A stretch of DNA of 64,000 bases, from positions 1 to 64,000 of the forward strand of contig NZ_SZZM01000008.1 of assembly GCF_005281615.1 (NCBI RefSeq), written 5' to 3'. The first letter of the stretch is position 1, and each line of letters opens with the position of its first letter. The position numbers and the translations under genes are program-made. Below, piece after piece: positions 1-11,467 of this stretch. Source of the stretch: Rhodoligotrophos defluvii. GTDB taxonomy: Bacteria > Pseudomonadota > Alphaproteobacteria > Rhizobiales > Im1. Below the pieces are notes generated by a model. The model made no database searches, was not told where the DNA came from, and was given only the letters and a program-made list of their open reading frames with translations.

Positions 1-125
1 CGCCGACCGTGCCAACGCCGGCGGCACCCACGGCCCCGGCGCCCGGTGCGTCAGGCGAGCCTGCGCCCAATGCCGGCAGCACGGCGCCTGCAGCGCCGGC
101 GGGCTCGCCACCGGCCCAGCAGTAA
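1..125 (+). CDS. secG: SecG, preprotein translocase subunit (C-terminal end only)
   Basis: Only the last 40 or so codons are in the window, ending at TAA 123-125. The frame reads as an Ala/Pro-rich tail ending in PPAQQ. Low-complexity Ala/Pro tails of this kind are usual at the C terminus of alphaproteobacterial SecG, and secG commonly lies directly upstream of pyrG in this class. SecG is the small membrane subunit that supports SecYE during protein export. The conserved membrane part is outside the window, so the call rests on tail composition and gene order. Confidence 0.55.
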   Translation, partial: PTVPTPAAPTAPAPGASGEPAPNAGSTAPAAPAGSPPAQQ

Positions 126-131
126 GGCGGC

Positions 132-153
132 CCGCGTTGCCCCGGGAACGCGG
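132..153 (+). terminator. Hairpin after secG
   Basis: A perfect 7-bp inverted repeat (CCGCGTT / AACGCGG) encloses an 8-base loop, 7 bases after the secG stop. No T-tract follows, so it is either a weak or Rho-assisted terminator or an mRNA-stabilising structure. Confidence 0.35.
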
Positions 154-275
154 TTCCACCGCGCCCTCCCCAGGAGCGGGATGACGGCCGCAGCCGCCAT
201 CCGGTTCTAATTCTTTGCCGGCGCGTGATCTTTTCCGGATGCCGATGCGCAGTTTCGGGATCATGCGCTAAATAG

Positions 276-1943
<1,668 letters not shown>

Positions 1944-2076
1944 GGCATGGGCGCGCCGGGGCAATCCCCATGGCTATCGGGCAGCCATTGTCGCGCCGCC
2001 TTCAAATGGCCCAGCTTTCCCGTGATGACCGCCTGACAATTCATCAGCCGATCAGGAACCGGACCTGCTGAGGGCC

Positions 2077-4515
2077 ATGGCTACGCGCGTGCATTCGAGG
2101 GAGGTCGGGCTGGCGATGGCCAGGCTCATCGCGCTGCTGCTGGTGCTGTGGACGACGGCGTTCGCGGCATGGGGCCAAGACGCGACGCTCGATCGGATCC
2201 AACGGCAGATCGATCCTATCAACCAGCAGCTGGAGCAGCTCAAGAACCAGATCGTCCGGGTCGATCTGCCCACGGCGGCATTGGACAAGGCCCGCGCGCA
2301 GATCGAGGACATCCGCACGGCGACGCTGCAGATGATCGACGCCCTGCAGCCGCAGCTGGCCGCTGCAAACCAAGCCCTGGAGCAGCTGGGCCCACCGCCC
2401 GAGGGCGGCGCGGAGGAGGCACCGGGCATTGCGGAGCAGCGCAAGACGCTCACCGCGCGCCGGGACCAGATCCGCGCGCTGCAGGCGCAGCTCGATCTGA
2501 TCCGGGTCACCACGCAGCAGCTGTCGGAGCAGGCCTCGCGCATTCAGCACGACAGGTTCTTCAGCAAGATCTTCGAGAGCGATCACTCGGTGCTCGACCC
2601 GCGGCTGTGGATCGAAGGGTCGAGCACCATCGAGCCGTTCGTGTCGCGATTCATGACGGTGGCAAGCAATTGGTGGAACCGGCTTGCCGGCAGCCTGACG
2701 CCTTTCGGGACGGCCCTGCTTCTGGGCGAACTGGCGGCGGCCATCGCGGCGTCGGTCGCTGCCCGTCATGCGCTCGACTGGCTGATCCGACCGCGGCGCG
2801 ACAAGTCGAACCCGTCCGATCTCGAGCGGTTGTGGAACATCTTTGCCGGCACGATCGCGGCCGCCGCGCCGCTGATCCTCGCCTCGGGGCTCATCTATCT
2901 CGCCCTGTCGAGCACGATCGAGGCGAGCCCGCAGGCGACCCGCATCTACTGGACGATCGCGTCTTGCGTGACCATCATCGCGACCGGGCGGGCGTTCATC
3001 CATGGCATCTTCGCGCCTGCCGCGCCGAGGTGGCGCATCATCGGCATGAGCGATGGTCTGGCGCACCGGATCAGCAGCCTGCTCGAGCTCACGTTCATCA
3101 TATATGCCATCGACGGCGCGTTCCGCCGCCTGGCCGAGATCCTGTTCGTGCCCGTGCAGTTCTCGGTGCTGCAAGGGGCCGTTACCTCGATCCTGACCGT
3201 CTCGCTCGTGGTGCTGGTGCTGCTGACGTTGCGGAGCGGGGAAGAAGCGCCGCAGGGCGAGGCGGCGGCCCCGGCCCCGGAGCCGCCGGCGCGCTTCGGC
3301 TGGGCCTCCCGTCTGCCGCTGTTCTTCTGGGGGGTGGCCGCGACCATCGCCGCCGCGCTGGTGCTCGGCCTCATCGCCCTGGCCCAGTATCTCAGCCAAC
3401 AGCTGGTGGTCCTGACCATCCTGATCGTGTTCCTCGTGCTGATTCACTATCTGGCGGATCAGCTGGTGAGCGACGGCATCAAGCCCAACCGTCCAGCCGG
3501 GAGATTCCTGCGCCGCAACCTGTTGCTCAGCAACAAGGGGGCGGACCGGGTCGGCGTCGCGATCACCACGCTGGTCGATTTCGGACTGGTGTTCATCGGC
3601 GTTCCCCTGGTGGTGCTGCAGACGGCGGTGACCTGGGTCGACATCACGAGCTGGCTCAACACCGCGTTCTTCGGCTTCCGTTTGGGCGGCATCACCATCT
3701 CGCTCTACACGGTGATGGCGGCGATCCTTGCCTTTGCCGTCGGCGTGGTGATCACGAAACTGTTCACCCGGTGGCTGGATGCCCGCGTGCTGGCCCGCAC
3801 CCAACTCAACAAGGGCCTGCGCGACTCGATCCATACCGGCGTGACCTATGCCGGCGTCATCCTCGCCGGCGTGTTCGCCTTGAGCTATGCGGGGGTCGAC
3901 TTCGCGAGCCTCGCGATCATCGCCGGCGCGCTCGGTGTCGGTATCGGTTTCGGCCTGCAGAGCATCGTCAACAATTTCGTCTCGGGGCTGATCCTGCTGG
4001 CGGAGCGGCCGATCAAGGTCGGCGACCTGATCAAGGTCACCGGCGGCCAAGGCATCGTCAAGCGCATCAACGTGCGCTCGACGGAGATCGAGACGGTAGA
4101 CAAGGCCTCGGTCATCGTGCCCAATTCCAGCCTGATCTCGGAAACGGTGCAGAACTGGACCCACACCGACACCGTGGGCCGGGCGCTGGTGGCGGTGCGG
4201 GCGGATGCGGACGCGGACCCCGAGAAGGTGCTGCAGCTCATGACCGATTGCGCCAAGCGCCACCAGCAGGTGCTGGCATTTCCCGCGCCCTTGGCCCTGT
4301 TCACCAATTTCGGCGCGGCGGCCAACGAATTCGAGCTGTATGCTTATGTGGCTGACGTCACCACCACAGGTCTCGTGGCCAGCGATCTCCGCGTGGCCAT
4401 ACGGAAGGCCTTCGAAGAGAATAATATCGGGATGCCTTACAACGTGCAGGAGGTTAAGTTTGCTGCACGGGCCGCCGACAAGGCCAAGCCGGAAGATGGG
4501 CAGGGGGAAGGATGA
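2077..4515 (+). CDS. MscS-family mechanosensitive channel with DUF3772-type N-terminal domain
   Basis: This is a large (812 aa) inner-membrane channel that probably releases solutes on osmotic downshock. A signal-like segment near residues 14-32 precedes a periplasmic coiled region (about 35-150) rich in Gln and Leu heptads, as in DUF3772/MscK-like proteins. Several membrane spans follow, and then the MscS core: the Gly/Ala pore helix GALGVGIGFGLQSIVNNF (about 617-634) and the beta domain opening AERPIKVGDLIKV. An internal ATG at 2116 would start directly at the signal segment, and the true start is uncertain. The stop overlaps the next gene by ATGA. In many rhizobia pyrG is followed by kdsA, so this gene and the next look like an insertion in that order. 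Confidence 0.88.
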   Translation: MATRVHSREVGLAMARLIALLLVLWTTAFAAWGQDATLDRIQRQIDPINQQLEQLKNQIVRVDLPTAALDKARAQIEDIRTATLQMIDALQPQLAAANQALEQLGPPPEGGAEEAPGIAEQRKTLTARRDQIRALQAQLDLIRVTTQQLSEQASRIQHDRFFSKIFESDHSVLDPRLWIEGSSTIEPFVSRFMTVASNWWNRLAGSLTPFGTALLLGELAAAIAASVAARHALDWLIRPRRDKSNPSDLERLWNIFAGTIAAAAPLILASGLIYLALSSTIEASPQATRIYWTIASCVTIIATGRAFIHGIFAPAAPRWRIIGMSDGLAHRISSLLELTFIIYAIDGAFRRLAEILFVPVQFSVLQGAVTSILTVSLVVLVLLTLRSGEEAPQGEAAAPAPEPPARFGWASRLPLFFWGVAATIAAALVLGLIALAQYLSQQLVVLTILIVFLVLIHYLADQLVSDGIKPNRPAGRFLRRNLLLSNKGADRVGVAITTLVDFGLVFIGVPLVVLQTAVTWVDITSWLNTAFFGFRLGGITISLYTVMAAILAFAVGVVITKLFTRWLDARVLARTQLNKGLRDSIHTGVTYAGVILAGVFALSYAGVDFASLAIIAGALGVGIGFGLQSIVNNFVSGLILLAERPIKVGDLIKVTGGQGIVKRINVRSTEIETVDKASVIVPNSSLISETVQNWTHTDTVGRALVAVRADADADPEKVLQLMTDCAKRHQQVLAFPAPLALFTNFGAAANEFELYAYVADVTTTGLVASDLRVAIRKAFEENNIGMPYNVQEVKFAARAADKAKPEDGQGEG

Positions 4516-5381
4516 AGGGCATCGATCACCTGGTGCTATGCGTGAACGATCTGGACGAGGCGGCGGCCCGGTACAAGGCGATGGGCTTCACCTGCACGCC
4601 CCGCGCCATCCACCCGTTCGGCACCATGAACCAGCTGGTGCAGTTCGACGGGTCGTTCCTCGAGGTATTGGCGGTGCGCGAGCCGACCGAGGTTCCCGAG
4701 CATGGCGCGCGCCACTTCAGCTTCGCCGCGTTCAATCGCGATTTCCTCGAGCGGGGCGAGGGTTTTTCCATGCTGGTGCTGGACAGCGACGATGCGCGAG
4801 CCGACCAGCAACGATATCTGCAAGCCGGCATCAGCCGTTTCGAGCCCTTCGACTTCCAGCGCAAGGCCAAGCTGCCGGATGGCGAGGAGGTGACGGTGGG
4901 CTTCTCGCTCGCCTTTGCCGCGCACGAGGCGATGGGCCGGGCGGGGTTCTTCGTCTGCCAGCAGCGGGCGCCGCAATATTTCTGGAAGCGGGAATATCAG
5001 GTACATGCCAATGGTGCGCTGGGTCTGGGCGATGCGCTAATGATGGGCGAGCATCCCAAGGCCTATGCGGAGTTCTTCGCGGCGTTCACCGGGGTCGAGC
5101 CCCAGGTGCTGGCGGATGAGGAGATAGGCTTCAGGCTCAGCCGAGGCGGTGTGCGCATGCTTTCACCCGCTGCCTGGGAGAAGCATTTCCCGGCGGCACT
5201 TGCGCCGGACCTGGCGGAGGGGCCATGCTTTGCCGGCTTCGTGGTCCAGGTGAACGACCTCGGCCGCGCGGCGGAGGCGCTGGACGACGGCCGCATCGCC
5301 TATCTGCGCGACGGCGGAAGGCTCATCGTGGCGCCGGACGAGGCGTTCAACACCACGATCCTGTTCGAGGAACGGCATTGA
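4512..5381 (+). CDS. VOC/glyoxalase-like domain protein
   Basis: The 289 residues open with the vicinal-oxygen-chelate signature [21 protein letters not shown] and carry a second VOC-like half near residues 190-289. This is the glyoxalase-like (Glyoxalase_3 type) two-module layout. H6 and the acidic residue in FLEVLAV are candidate metal ligands. The substrate is unknown; proteins of this shape range from dioxygenases to lyases. It overlaps the channel gene upstream (ATGA) and kdsA downstream (TGATG), so it is probably translated as part of one operon. Confidence 0.8.
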   Translation: MKGIDHLVLCVNDLDEAAARYKAMGFTCTPRAIHPFGTMNQLVQFDGSFLEVLAVREPTEVPEHGARHFSFAAFNRDFLERGEGFSMLVLDSDDARADQQRYLQAGISRFEPFDFQRKAKLPDGEEVTVGFSLAFAAHEAMGRAGFFVCQQRAPQYFWKREYQVHANGALGLGDALMMGEHPKAYAEFFAAFTGVEPQVLADEEIGFRLSRGGVRMLSPAAWEKHFPAALAPDLAEGPCFAGFVVQVNDLGRAAEALDDGRIAYLRDGGRLIVAPDEAFNTTILFEERH

Positions 5382-6211
5382 TGCTCAATCCGGTTGTAGC
5401 GGCGGGCGACGTCCGGTTCGGCAACGCGTTGCCGCTGACACTGATTGCCGGGCCGTGCCAGCTCGAATCGCGCAACCATGCGTTCGATATGGCCGGCGCC
5501 CTGAAGGAGATCGCCGGCCGGCTCGGCATCGGGCTCGTCTACAAGACCTCGTTCGACAAGGCCAACCGCACGAGCCTCAGAGGCAAGCGCGGCGTCGGCC
5601 TGGAGGCGGCGCTGCCGATATTCGAGGATATCCGCTCCGGCATCGGGGTGCCGGTGCTTACCGACGTGCACGAGCCGGGGCAATGCGCCGAGGTGGCCCG
5701 GGCGGTCGACATCCTGCAGATCCCGGCGTTTCTGTGCCGGCAGACCGATCTGCTGGTCGCCGCCGCCAAGACGGGCAAGCCGGTGAACGTGAAGAAGGGC
5801 CAGTTCCTCGCGCCGTGGGACATGAAGAACGTGGTGGACAAGCTGGCCGGCGCGGGCGCCAAGGACGTGCTGGTGACCGAGCGGGGCGTGTCCTTCGGCT
5901 ATAATGCGCTGGTGTCCGACATGCGCGCCCTGCCGATCATGGCTGAACTGGGCGTGCCGGTGGTGTTCGATGCCACCCATTCGGTGCAGCAGCCGGGCGG
6001 ACAGGGCACATCCTCCGGCGGCGACCGCTCGTTCGTGCCGGTGCTGGCGCGGGCGGCGGTGGCGGTCGGGGTCGCGGCCCTGTTCATCGAAACCCACCAG
6101 GACCCGGACCATGCGCCCTCCGACGGCCCAAACATGATTCCGCTCAAGGACATGGAAGGGCTGCTTGCCAAACTGATTCAATTCGACCGGCTGACGAAGG
6201 GGTTGGGCTAG
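5381..6211 (+). CDS. kdsA: 2-dehydro-3-deoxyphosphooctonate aldolase (KDO-8-P synthase)
   Basis: The enzyme condenses arabinose-5-phosphate with phosphoenolpyruvate to KDO-8-phosphate for the lipopolysaccharide inner core. The 276 residues give the full TIM barrel: [16 protein letters not shown], the [11 protein letters not shown] segment, [16 protein letters not shown] and DGPNMIPL. The N-terminal motif reads AGPCQLES with Cys where E. coli has Asn. That Cys, plus the His of DATHS, the Glu of FIETHQDP and the Asp of SDGPN, forms the metal site of the metal-dependent class. The start overlaps the preceding stop by one base. Confidence 0.97.
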   Translation: MLNPVVAAGDVRFGNALPLTLIAGPCQLESRNHAFDMAGALKEIAGRLGIGLVYKTSFDKANRTSLRGKRGVGLEAALPIFEDIRSGIGVPVLTDVHEPGQCAEVARAVDILQIPAFLCRQTDLLVAAAKTGKPVNVKKGQFLAPWDMKNVVDKLAGAGAKDVLVTERGVSFGYNALVSDMRALPIMAELGVPVVFDATHSVQQPGGQGTSSGGDRSFVPVLARAAVAVGVAALFIETHQDPDHAPSDGPNMIPLKDMEGLLAKLIQFDRLTKGLG

Positions 6212-6341
6212 GCCGCCTCTCTGGCAGGCTCCCCGGGTTCTGCGAGCCTCATCGCTACCGGCTTGCCGCATCGGGGATGGGCGCGTATACAGCGAGCCTT
6301 TAACTCATAGGGTCGCTGACCCCTCATCCCCGATTGCCGTC

Positions 6342-7649
6342 ATGTTCGACATCAAATGGATTCGCGAGAACGCCGCAGCCTTCGATCTGGGCCTGAAGAA
6401 GCGTGGGCTCGAGCCGGTGTCGTCCCGGCTGATCGCGCTGGATGAGGAGCGGCGCGCCGCCATTACGGCGGCTCAGGAGGCGCAGACCCGGCGCAATGCC
6501 CTGTCCAAGGAGATCGGCCAGGCCAAGGCGGCGAAGGACGAGGCGCTGGCCCAGAGCCTGATGGCGGAGGTGGCGGCCCTCAAAAGCGCCATCCAGCAGG
6601 GTGAGGAGGAGGAGCGGCGGCTGGATGCGGCCTTGCGGGAAGCGCTGGCCGAGATCCCGAACCTGCCGCTGGACGAGGTGCCGGAAGGGGCCGACGAGCA
6701 CGGCAATGTGGAGCTGAAGCGCTTCGGCGAGAAGCGGCAGTTCAATTTCGCGCCGAAGCAGCATTTCGACCTCGGCGAAGGCCTGAAGCTCATGGATTTC
6801 GAGACAGCGGCCAAGCTGTCGGGCGCGCGCTTCGTGGTGCTGAGGGGGGCGCTCGCCCGCATGGAACGGGCGCTCGCCCAGTTCATGCTCGATATGCACA
6901 CCGGCGAGAACGGCTATACGGAGGTGTCGCCACCGCTCCTGGTGCGCGACCACGTGATGTTCGGCACCGCGCAGCTGCCGAAATTCGAGGAAGATCAGTT
7001 TTCGGTCTATGCCGGTAGCGCGGTCGAGCAGGGGCGGTTCGCCTGGCTCGTGCCCACGGCCGAGGTGCCGCTCACCAATCTGGTTCGGGAGAGCATTCTG
7101 GACGAGGATGAGCTGCCGCTGCGGTTCGCCGCCTTCACGCCGTGCTTCCGGGCGGAAGCAGGGGCTGCGGGGCGCGATACCCGCGGGATGATCCGCCAGC
7201 ACCAGTTCTCGAAGGTGGAGCTGATCTCGATCACCACGCCGGAGCAGTCGCGCGCGGAGCTCGACCGCATGCTGGGCTGCGCCGAAAAGGTGCTGCAGCG
7301 GCTGGGGCTGCATTACCGGGTGATGGCCCTGTGCACCGGCGATATGGGGTTTGCCTCGCGGCTCACCTTCGACATCGAGGTGTGGCTGCCGGGACAGGAT
7401 GCCTATCGCGAGATCTCTTCCTGCTCTGTCTGCGGCGATTTCCAGGCCCGGCGCATGGAGGCGCGATTCCGGCCCAAGGGCGGCGGCCGGCCGGCCTATG
7501 TGCACACGCTGAACGGGTCCGGCCTGGCGGTGGGCCGCACCATGGTGGCCATTCTGGAAAACTATCAGGAAGCCGACGGATCGGTGGTGATCCCCGAGGC
7601 GCTCCGCCCCTATATGGGCGGGTTGGAGGTCATTCCCGCCCATGGCTAG
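6342..7649 (+). CDS. serS: Seryl-tRNA synthetase
   Basis: This class II synthetase charges tRNA-Ser (and tRNA-Sec where present). At 435 aa it has normal length. The N-terminal half (about 25-110) is the long antiparallel coiled coil that grips the tRNA variable arm. The catalytic domain shows the [10 protein letters not shown] segment, motif 2 ([20 protein letters not shown]) and motif 3 ([19 protein letters not shown]). It starts after a 130-base gap, with a small 5-bp hairpin at 6310-6322 in the leader. Its end overlaps surE by 8 bases. Confidence 0.98.
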   Translation: MFDIKWIRENAAAFDLGLKKRGLEPVSSRLIALDEERRAAITAAQEAQTRRNALSKEIGQAKAAKDEALAQSLMAEVAALKSAIQQGEEEERRLDAALREALAEIPNLPLDEVPEGADEHGNVELKRFGEKRQFNFAPKQHFDLGEGLKLMDFETAAKLSGARFVVLRGALARMERALAQFMLDMHTGENGYTEVSPPLLVRDHVMFGTAQLPKFEEDQFSVYAGSAVEQGRFAWLVPTAEVPLTNLVRESILDEDELPLRFAAFTPCFRAEAGAAGRDTRGMIRQHQFSKVELISITTPEQSRAELDRMLGCAEKVLQRLGLHYRVMALCTGDMGFASRLTFDIEVWLPGQDAYREISSCSVCGDFQARRMEARFRPKGGGRPAYVHTLNGSGLAVGRTMVAILENYQEADGSVVIPEALRPYMGGLEVIPAHG

Positions 7650-8460
7650 CAAGCTCAAGATGCCGGATGGCCGTCCGGTGCGCATTCTGGTCACCAATGA
7701 CGACGGCATCTATGGCCCCGGCCTGGCGGTGCTCGAGGACATCGCCCGGGCGCTGTCGGACGATGTGTGGGTGGTGGCGCCGCAAGGCGAGGAGAGCGGG
7801 GCTTCGCATTCGCTCACGCTCGCGGACCCGCTGCGCCTGCGGGAGTACAACGAGCGGCGCTTTGCGGTGAAGGGCACGCCCACCGACTGCGTGGTGATGG
7901 CGCTGAAGAAGGTTATGCCGGAGCCGCCGGACCTGGTGCTGTCCGGGGTCAATCGCGGCCAGAACCTGGCCGACGACGTGACTTATTCCGGCACCATTGC
8001 AGCGGCCATGGAGGGAACGGCGCTCGGCATCCGCTCCTTCGCCCTGTCGCAGGCCTTCGGCTTCCAGAAGCGGGAGAAGGGCGAGCAACCGGTGATCCAA
8101 TGGGAAACCGCGCGCAAGCACGGGCCCAAGGTGGTGGCGCGGCTCTTTGATCTGGAGCTTGGGCCGGGCACGCTGCTCAACATCAATTTTCCGGATTGCC
8201 CGCCGGATAAGGTCACGGGCATCGAAGCCACATCGCAAGGCAAGCGCGACCAGAACCTGCTCGTGGTCGACGAGCGCATCGACGCGCGCGGCAATCCATA
8301 TTTCTGGCTGGGCTTTCGGCGCGAGATGAGCAATCCTGGCGAGGGCACTGATTTGCGCGCAGTGATGGATCATGCGATTTCGGTGACACCGCTGCATCTC
8401 AACCTGACGCAGCTCGATGCGCTCGAGGCGCTGCGCCAGGCTTTGCGGGAGAAAGTCTAA
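7642..8460 (+). CDS. surE: 5'/3'-nucleotidase SurE
   Basis: A cytoplasmic metal-dependent nucleoside monophosphatase linked to stationary-phase survival. The N terminus carries the metal motif LVTNDDG, followed by the GEESGASHS serine-containing loop and [18 protein letters not shown], all diagnostic of SurE. The length is 272 aa. Translation is likely coupled to serS by the 8-base overlap. The surE-pcm-LysM/M23 lipoprotein order matches the well-known surE-pcm-nlpD cluster. Confidence 0.97.
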   Translation: MASKLKMPDGRPVRILVTNDDGIYGPGLAVLEDIARALSDDVWVVAPQGEESGASHSLTLADPLRLREYNERRFAVKGTPTDCVVMALKKVMPEPPDLVLSGVNRGQNLADDVTYSGTIAAAMEGTALGIRSFALSQAFGFQKREKGEQPVIQWETARKHGPKVVARLFDLELGPGTLLNINFPDCPPDKVTGIEATSQGKRDQNLLVVDERIDARGNPYFWLGFRREMSNPGEGTDLRAVMDHAISVTPLHLNLTQLDALEALRQALREKV

Positions 8461-8483
8461 CAGCCCTTTGGCAGGACTGGGAC

Positions 8484-9194
8484 ATGGCTATTCCGTCGCG
8501 GGGCAAGCGCGGGACAATGAACACGCCCCAGTTGGCGCACCGGCGTGGCATTCCTGCCGCAGATTCTCGGAAAATTCAGCTGATCATGAACCTGCGCAGC
8601 CAGGGCATCCGCAGCACGGCGGTGCTGGACGCGATCGAGCGGGTGCCGCGGGAGATCTTCGTGGATGCGGCCTATGCGGACCAGGCCTATGCGGACCAGT
8701 CGCTGCCGATCGCTTGCGGGCAGACCATATCGCAGCCGTTCATCGTCGCCTTCATGAGCGACAGGCTGGAGGTGACCGACCGCATGAAGGTGCTGGAGGT
8801 GGGCACCGGGTCGGGCTACCAGACGGCCGTGCTGGCGCATCTATGCCGCCGCATCTACACGGTCGAGCGCTATCGCATCCTGCTGCGCGCCGCGGAGGAG
8901 CGGTTCAAGCAGCTGAGACTGACCAATATCACGGCCATCGTGGGCGACGGGATGAAGGGCTGGCCAAGCCAGGCGCCGTTCGACCGCATCATCGTCACGG
9001 CCGCCGCATCCTCCATGCCCTTGGCGCTGCTCGACCAGCTCAAGGTGGGCGGCATCATGGTGCTGCCGATCGAGACCTCGCCCGGCCGCCAGGAGCTGCA
9101 ACGGGTGGTGCGGACGGAAGAAAGCTACGAACGCCAGTCGCTGCTGCCGGTGCGTTTCGTGTCCCTGGTGCCAGGCATGCCGCGCGAGGCTTGA
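8484..9194 (+). CDS. pcm: Protein-L-isoaspartate O-methyltransferase
   Basis: It repairs isomerised Asp/Asn residues by S-adenosylmethionine-dependent methylation. The protein shows RVPREIFV, the catalytic-loop segment QTISQPFIVAFM, motif I EVGTGSGYQTAVLA, VERYRIL and DRIIVTAAA, all typical of PCMT. It is 236 aa from this start. ATG 8518 (MNTPQLAHRR) is an alternative that would give a length nearer the family norm. It lies 23 bases after surE. Confidence 0.95.
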   Translation: MAIPSRGKRGTMNTPQLAHRRGIPAADSRKIQLIMNLRSQGIRSTAVLDAIERVPREIFVDAAYADQAYADQSLPIACGQTISQPFIVAFMSDRLEVTDRMKVLEVGTGSGYQTAVLAHLCRRIYTVERYRILLRAAEERFKQLRLTNITAIVGDGMKGWPSQAPFDRIIVTAAASSMPLALLDQLKVGGIMVLPIETSPGRQELQRVVRTEESYERQSLLPVRFVSLVPGMPREA

Positions 9195-9376
9195 AGAGCC
9201 CGGCCAGGTCTCGCCAAGCCCTGCCGGCAGCGATCTGACAACCGGCCGACACAGGGCCGCCCAATTCGGCCGCAATATTAGGGGAACTCTTCGATTTCCC
9301 TTGCAAATTTAAGCGTCTTTTAACTTAACCCGTTCACTATCTTGCGCGAATGGTTCAGTTGCGGGAGTTGATTTTT

Positions 9377-10705
9377 ATGCGTTGCTCCACCCCCGGCCCG
9401 TTCTGGGCAAGGCGCATTGCACAATTTGCAGGCGCGGTGGCGCTCGCCGGTCTGTCGGCCGCGTGCAGTGCCGACATGACCCGTTTCGGACCGACGACGA
9501 CAGGGTCGACCGGCGGGACCTATGGCGCGGCGACCGCCAGCGCACCGGCTCCAGCGAGCGTTGCCTCAGCCAGTTCCGTTCAGACGTCACAGCTTCCTCC
9601 GGCCGGTGGTGGTTATTCATCAGGCGCCTATCAGCCCAGCTACAGGCAGACGAGCGGCTACGCATCCGCGCCGGCCTCGGCGCCCGTGCAGCAGGCGAGC
9701 TATGGCGCTCCCGCTGCCGGCGGCCGGCAGATCACCGTGCGGGAGGGGCAGACCCTCTATGCCGTCGCGCGCGAGAACGGCGTGTCCGTCAACCAGCTGG
9801 TGGCGGTCAACGGGCTGACGCCGCCCTATTCCATCAGGGCAGGGCAGGTGCTCAGGCTGCCCGGCGGCAACACTTCGTCGGCGAGCGCCTATGGCGGCGG
9901 CAGCACGGGAATCCGCTCGGCGCCCGCGGTCGCGGCGGCGACCCGTTCGGGCACCCATGTGGTGCGCCCCGGCGAGACGCTCTACAGCCTCGGGCGAACA
10001 TACAACGTGTCGCCGGCAGCCATTGCCAGCGCCAATGGGTTCGAGATGACTCACCATCTCCGCGTGGGCGAGAGCGTGCGCATTCCCGGCGGAGCGGGGC
10101 AGACGGGGGCGGCGGCCGGCACCAAGGTCGCATCGCTCAATCCATCGGCGCCCGCATCGACAACGCCGGCCCCGGGACCGAGCACGCTGGGGCAGATCCC
10201 GGCGAATGGCGCCTCGGCCAGCGCCGATATGGGTGCGAGCAGAACGAGCCCGCAGACGCCGGCCGCCGGAACCGCTTCAGCGCCGATGACCCCGCCGCCG
10301 GCAAGCAGCGCGAACAGCTTCCGCTGGCCGGTGAAGGGGCGCGTGATCTCCAAATTCGGGGATAAGCCCAATGGCTCGCGCAACGACGGCATCAATATCG
10401 CGGTGCCGGAGGGGACCAGCGTGCGCGCCGCCGAGAATGGCGTGGTGGCCTATGCCGGCAACGAGCTCAAGGGCTATGGCAATCTCGTGCTGATCCGCCA
10501 CGAGGGTGGCTGGGTGACAGCCTATGCCCATAACAAGGACCTCTTGGTCAAGCGCGGCGACCAGGTGAAGCGCGGCGACGTGATCGCCAAGGCCGGTGCC
10601 ACCGGCTCGGTCTCCAGCCCGCAGGTCCATTTCGAGATCCGGAAGGGCGCGCAGGCGGTGGACCCGATGAGCCATCTCGGCTCGAGCTATGTGGCAGGCG
10701 ACTGA
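9377..10705 (+). CDS. NlpD-like lipoprotein: two LysM domains and a degenerate LytM/M23 domain
   Basis: A probable envelope lipoprotein that activates cell-wall amidases during division. I chose ATG 9377 because GGGAG lies 9 bases upstream and the protein then begins with a lipoprotein signal ending in LSAAC. ATG 9350 is in frame upstream. After a Ser/Ala/Gln-rich linker there are two LysM modules (ITVREGQTLYAVAREN and HVVRPGETLYSLGRTY), a second linker and a C-terminal M23 fold. The M23 zinc ligands are changed: the usual HxxxD reads NDGIN and the usual HxH reads QVH. It therefore should not cut peptidoglycan itself, as in E. coli NlpD and EnvC. Confidence 0.9.
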   Translation: MRCSTPGPFWARRIAQFAGAVALAGLSAACSADMTRFGPTTTGSTGGTYGAATASAPAPASVASASSVQTSQLPPAGGGYSSGAYQPSYRQTSGYASAPASAPVQQASYGAPAAGGRQITVREGQTLYAVARENGVSVNQLVAVNGLTPPYSIRAGQVLRLPGGNTSSASAYGGGSTGIRSAPAVAAATRSGTHVVRPGETLYSLGRTYNVSPAAIASANGFEMTHHLRVGESVRIPGGAGQTGAAAGTKVASLNPSAPASTTPAPGPSTLGQIPANGASASADMGASRTSPQTPAAGTASAPMTPPPASSANSFRWPVKGRVISKFGDKPNGSRNDGINIAVPEGTSVRAAENGVVAYAGNELKGYGNLVLIRHEGGWVTAYAHNKDLLVKRGDQVKRGDVIAKAGATGSVSSPQVHFEIRKGAQAVDPMSHLGSSYVAGD

Positions 10706-10738
10706 GCCACTCGCGCATTGAACTCTCCGCGAAAGGCG

Positions 10739-10766
10739 ATCGGCCGGATATAACAGTCCGGCCGAT
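10739..10766 (+). terminator. Terminator hairpin after the surE-pcm-NlpD block
   Basis: A perfect 10-bp stem (ATCGGCCGGA / TCCGGCCGAT) with an 8-base loop lies 34 bases after the stop at 10705 and before the next start at 10801. The following bases (TGTCGTTTG) are only weakly T-rich. Confidence 0.7.
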
Positions 10767-10800
10767 TGTCGTTTGAAGGCCGAAAAAGGGAGGATGGGCA

Positions 10801-11463
10801 ATGCTGACAGTCTGGGGGCGCGCCAATTCCATCAACGTGCAGAAAGTGCTGTGGACCATTGGCGAGCTGGGGCTTGCGCATGAGCGCGTGCCGCTCGGCG
10901 GCAGCTTTGGCGGGACCGCGGACAAGTCCTACCTGGCCATGAACCCGAACGGTTTGGTGCCGACCGTCAGGGATGGCGACGCGGTGCTGTGGGAGTCGAA
11001 CGCGATCGTGCGCTACCTCGCGGCCAAGCACGATACGGGCGGGCTGTGGCCCGAGGATCCGCTGGCCCGCGCCCGCGCCGACCGCTGGATGGACTGGAGC
11101 GCGACCACACTCTCTCCCGCGATGACGCCGGTTTTCATGGCCACCGTGCGGGCCCCGCGCGGGACGGCGCGGCCGGCCGGCTTTGATGCAGCGGCCGAGA
11201 AACTGGCTTCGGTGTTCCGCATGGTCGAGGAAGGCCTGAGCGAGGCGGACCACATTGCCGGCCCGCGCCTGACCATTGGCGACATCCCGATCGGCGCGTC
11301 CGTGGCGCGCTACATGCGCATGCCAATCGATCGGCCGACCTTGCCCAGGACCGAAGCTTACTATGCCCGGCTGCAGGAGCGTCCGGCGTTTCGGACGCAT
11401 ATCATGATTCCCTTCGGCACCTGCCAGGAGGAATGGGACGCGCTGGAGAAGCAGTACGGGTGA
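10801..11463 (+). CDS. Glutathione S-transferase family protein
   Basis: A soluble 220-aa protein with a thioredoxin-like N-terminal domain (about 1-80). It contains MNPNGLVPTVRDG with the cis-Pro, and the glutathione-binding ESNAIVRYLA motif. An all-helical C-terminal domain follows. The early GRANSINVQKVLW segment supplies the activating Ser/Asn position of bacterial beta/theta-like GSTs. The substrate is unknown. It has its own ribosome site (GGGAGG before ATG) and follows a terminator, so it is probably a single-gene unit. It converges on the amine oxidase gene with only 4 bases between stops. Confidence 0.92.
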   Translation: MLTVWGRANSINVQKVLWTIGELGLAHERVPLGGSFGGTADKSYLAMNPNGLVPTVRDGDAVLWESNAIVRYLAAKHDTGGLWPEDPLARARADRWMDWSATTLSPAMTPVFMATVRAPRGTARPAGFDAAAEKLASVFRMVEEGLSEADHIAGPRLTIGDIPIGASVARYMRMPIDRPTLPRTEAYYARLQERPAFRTHIMIPFGTCQEEWDALEKQYG

Positions 11464-11467
11464 GCGC

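Noticed and set aside
1944-1980. Possible terminator after pyrG (GGGG/CCCC pairs)
   Set aside because: Very short arms and no T-tract.
2044-4263. 739-codon minus-strand frame opposite the MscS gene
   Set aside because: His/Gln/Arg/Asp-rich nonsense composition and full overlap with a gene that has clear domains.
6301-6341. Possible T-box or attenuator in the serS leader (GGGTC/GACCC hairpin)
   Set aside because: Only a 5-bp stem, no T-box consensus, and T-boxes are rare in proteobacteria.
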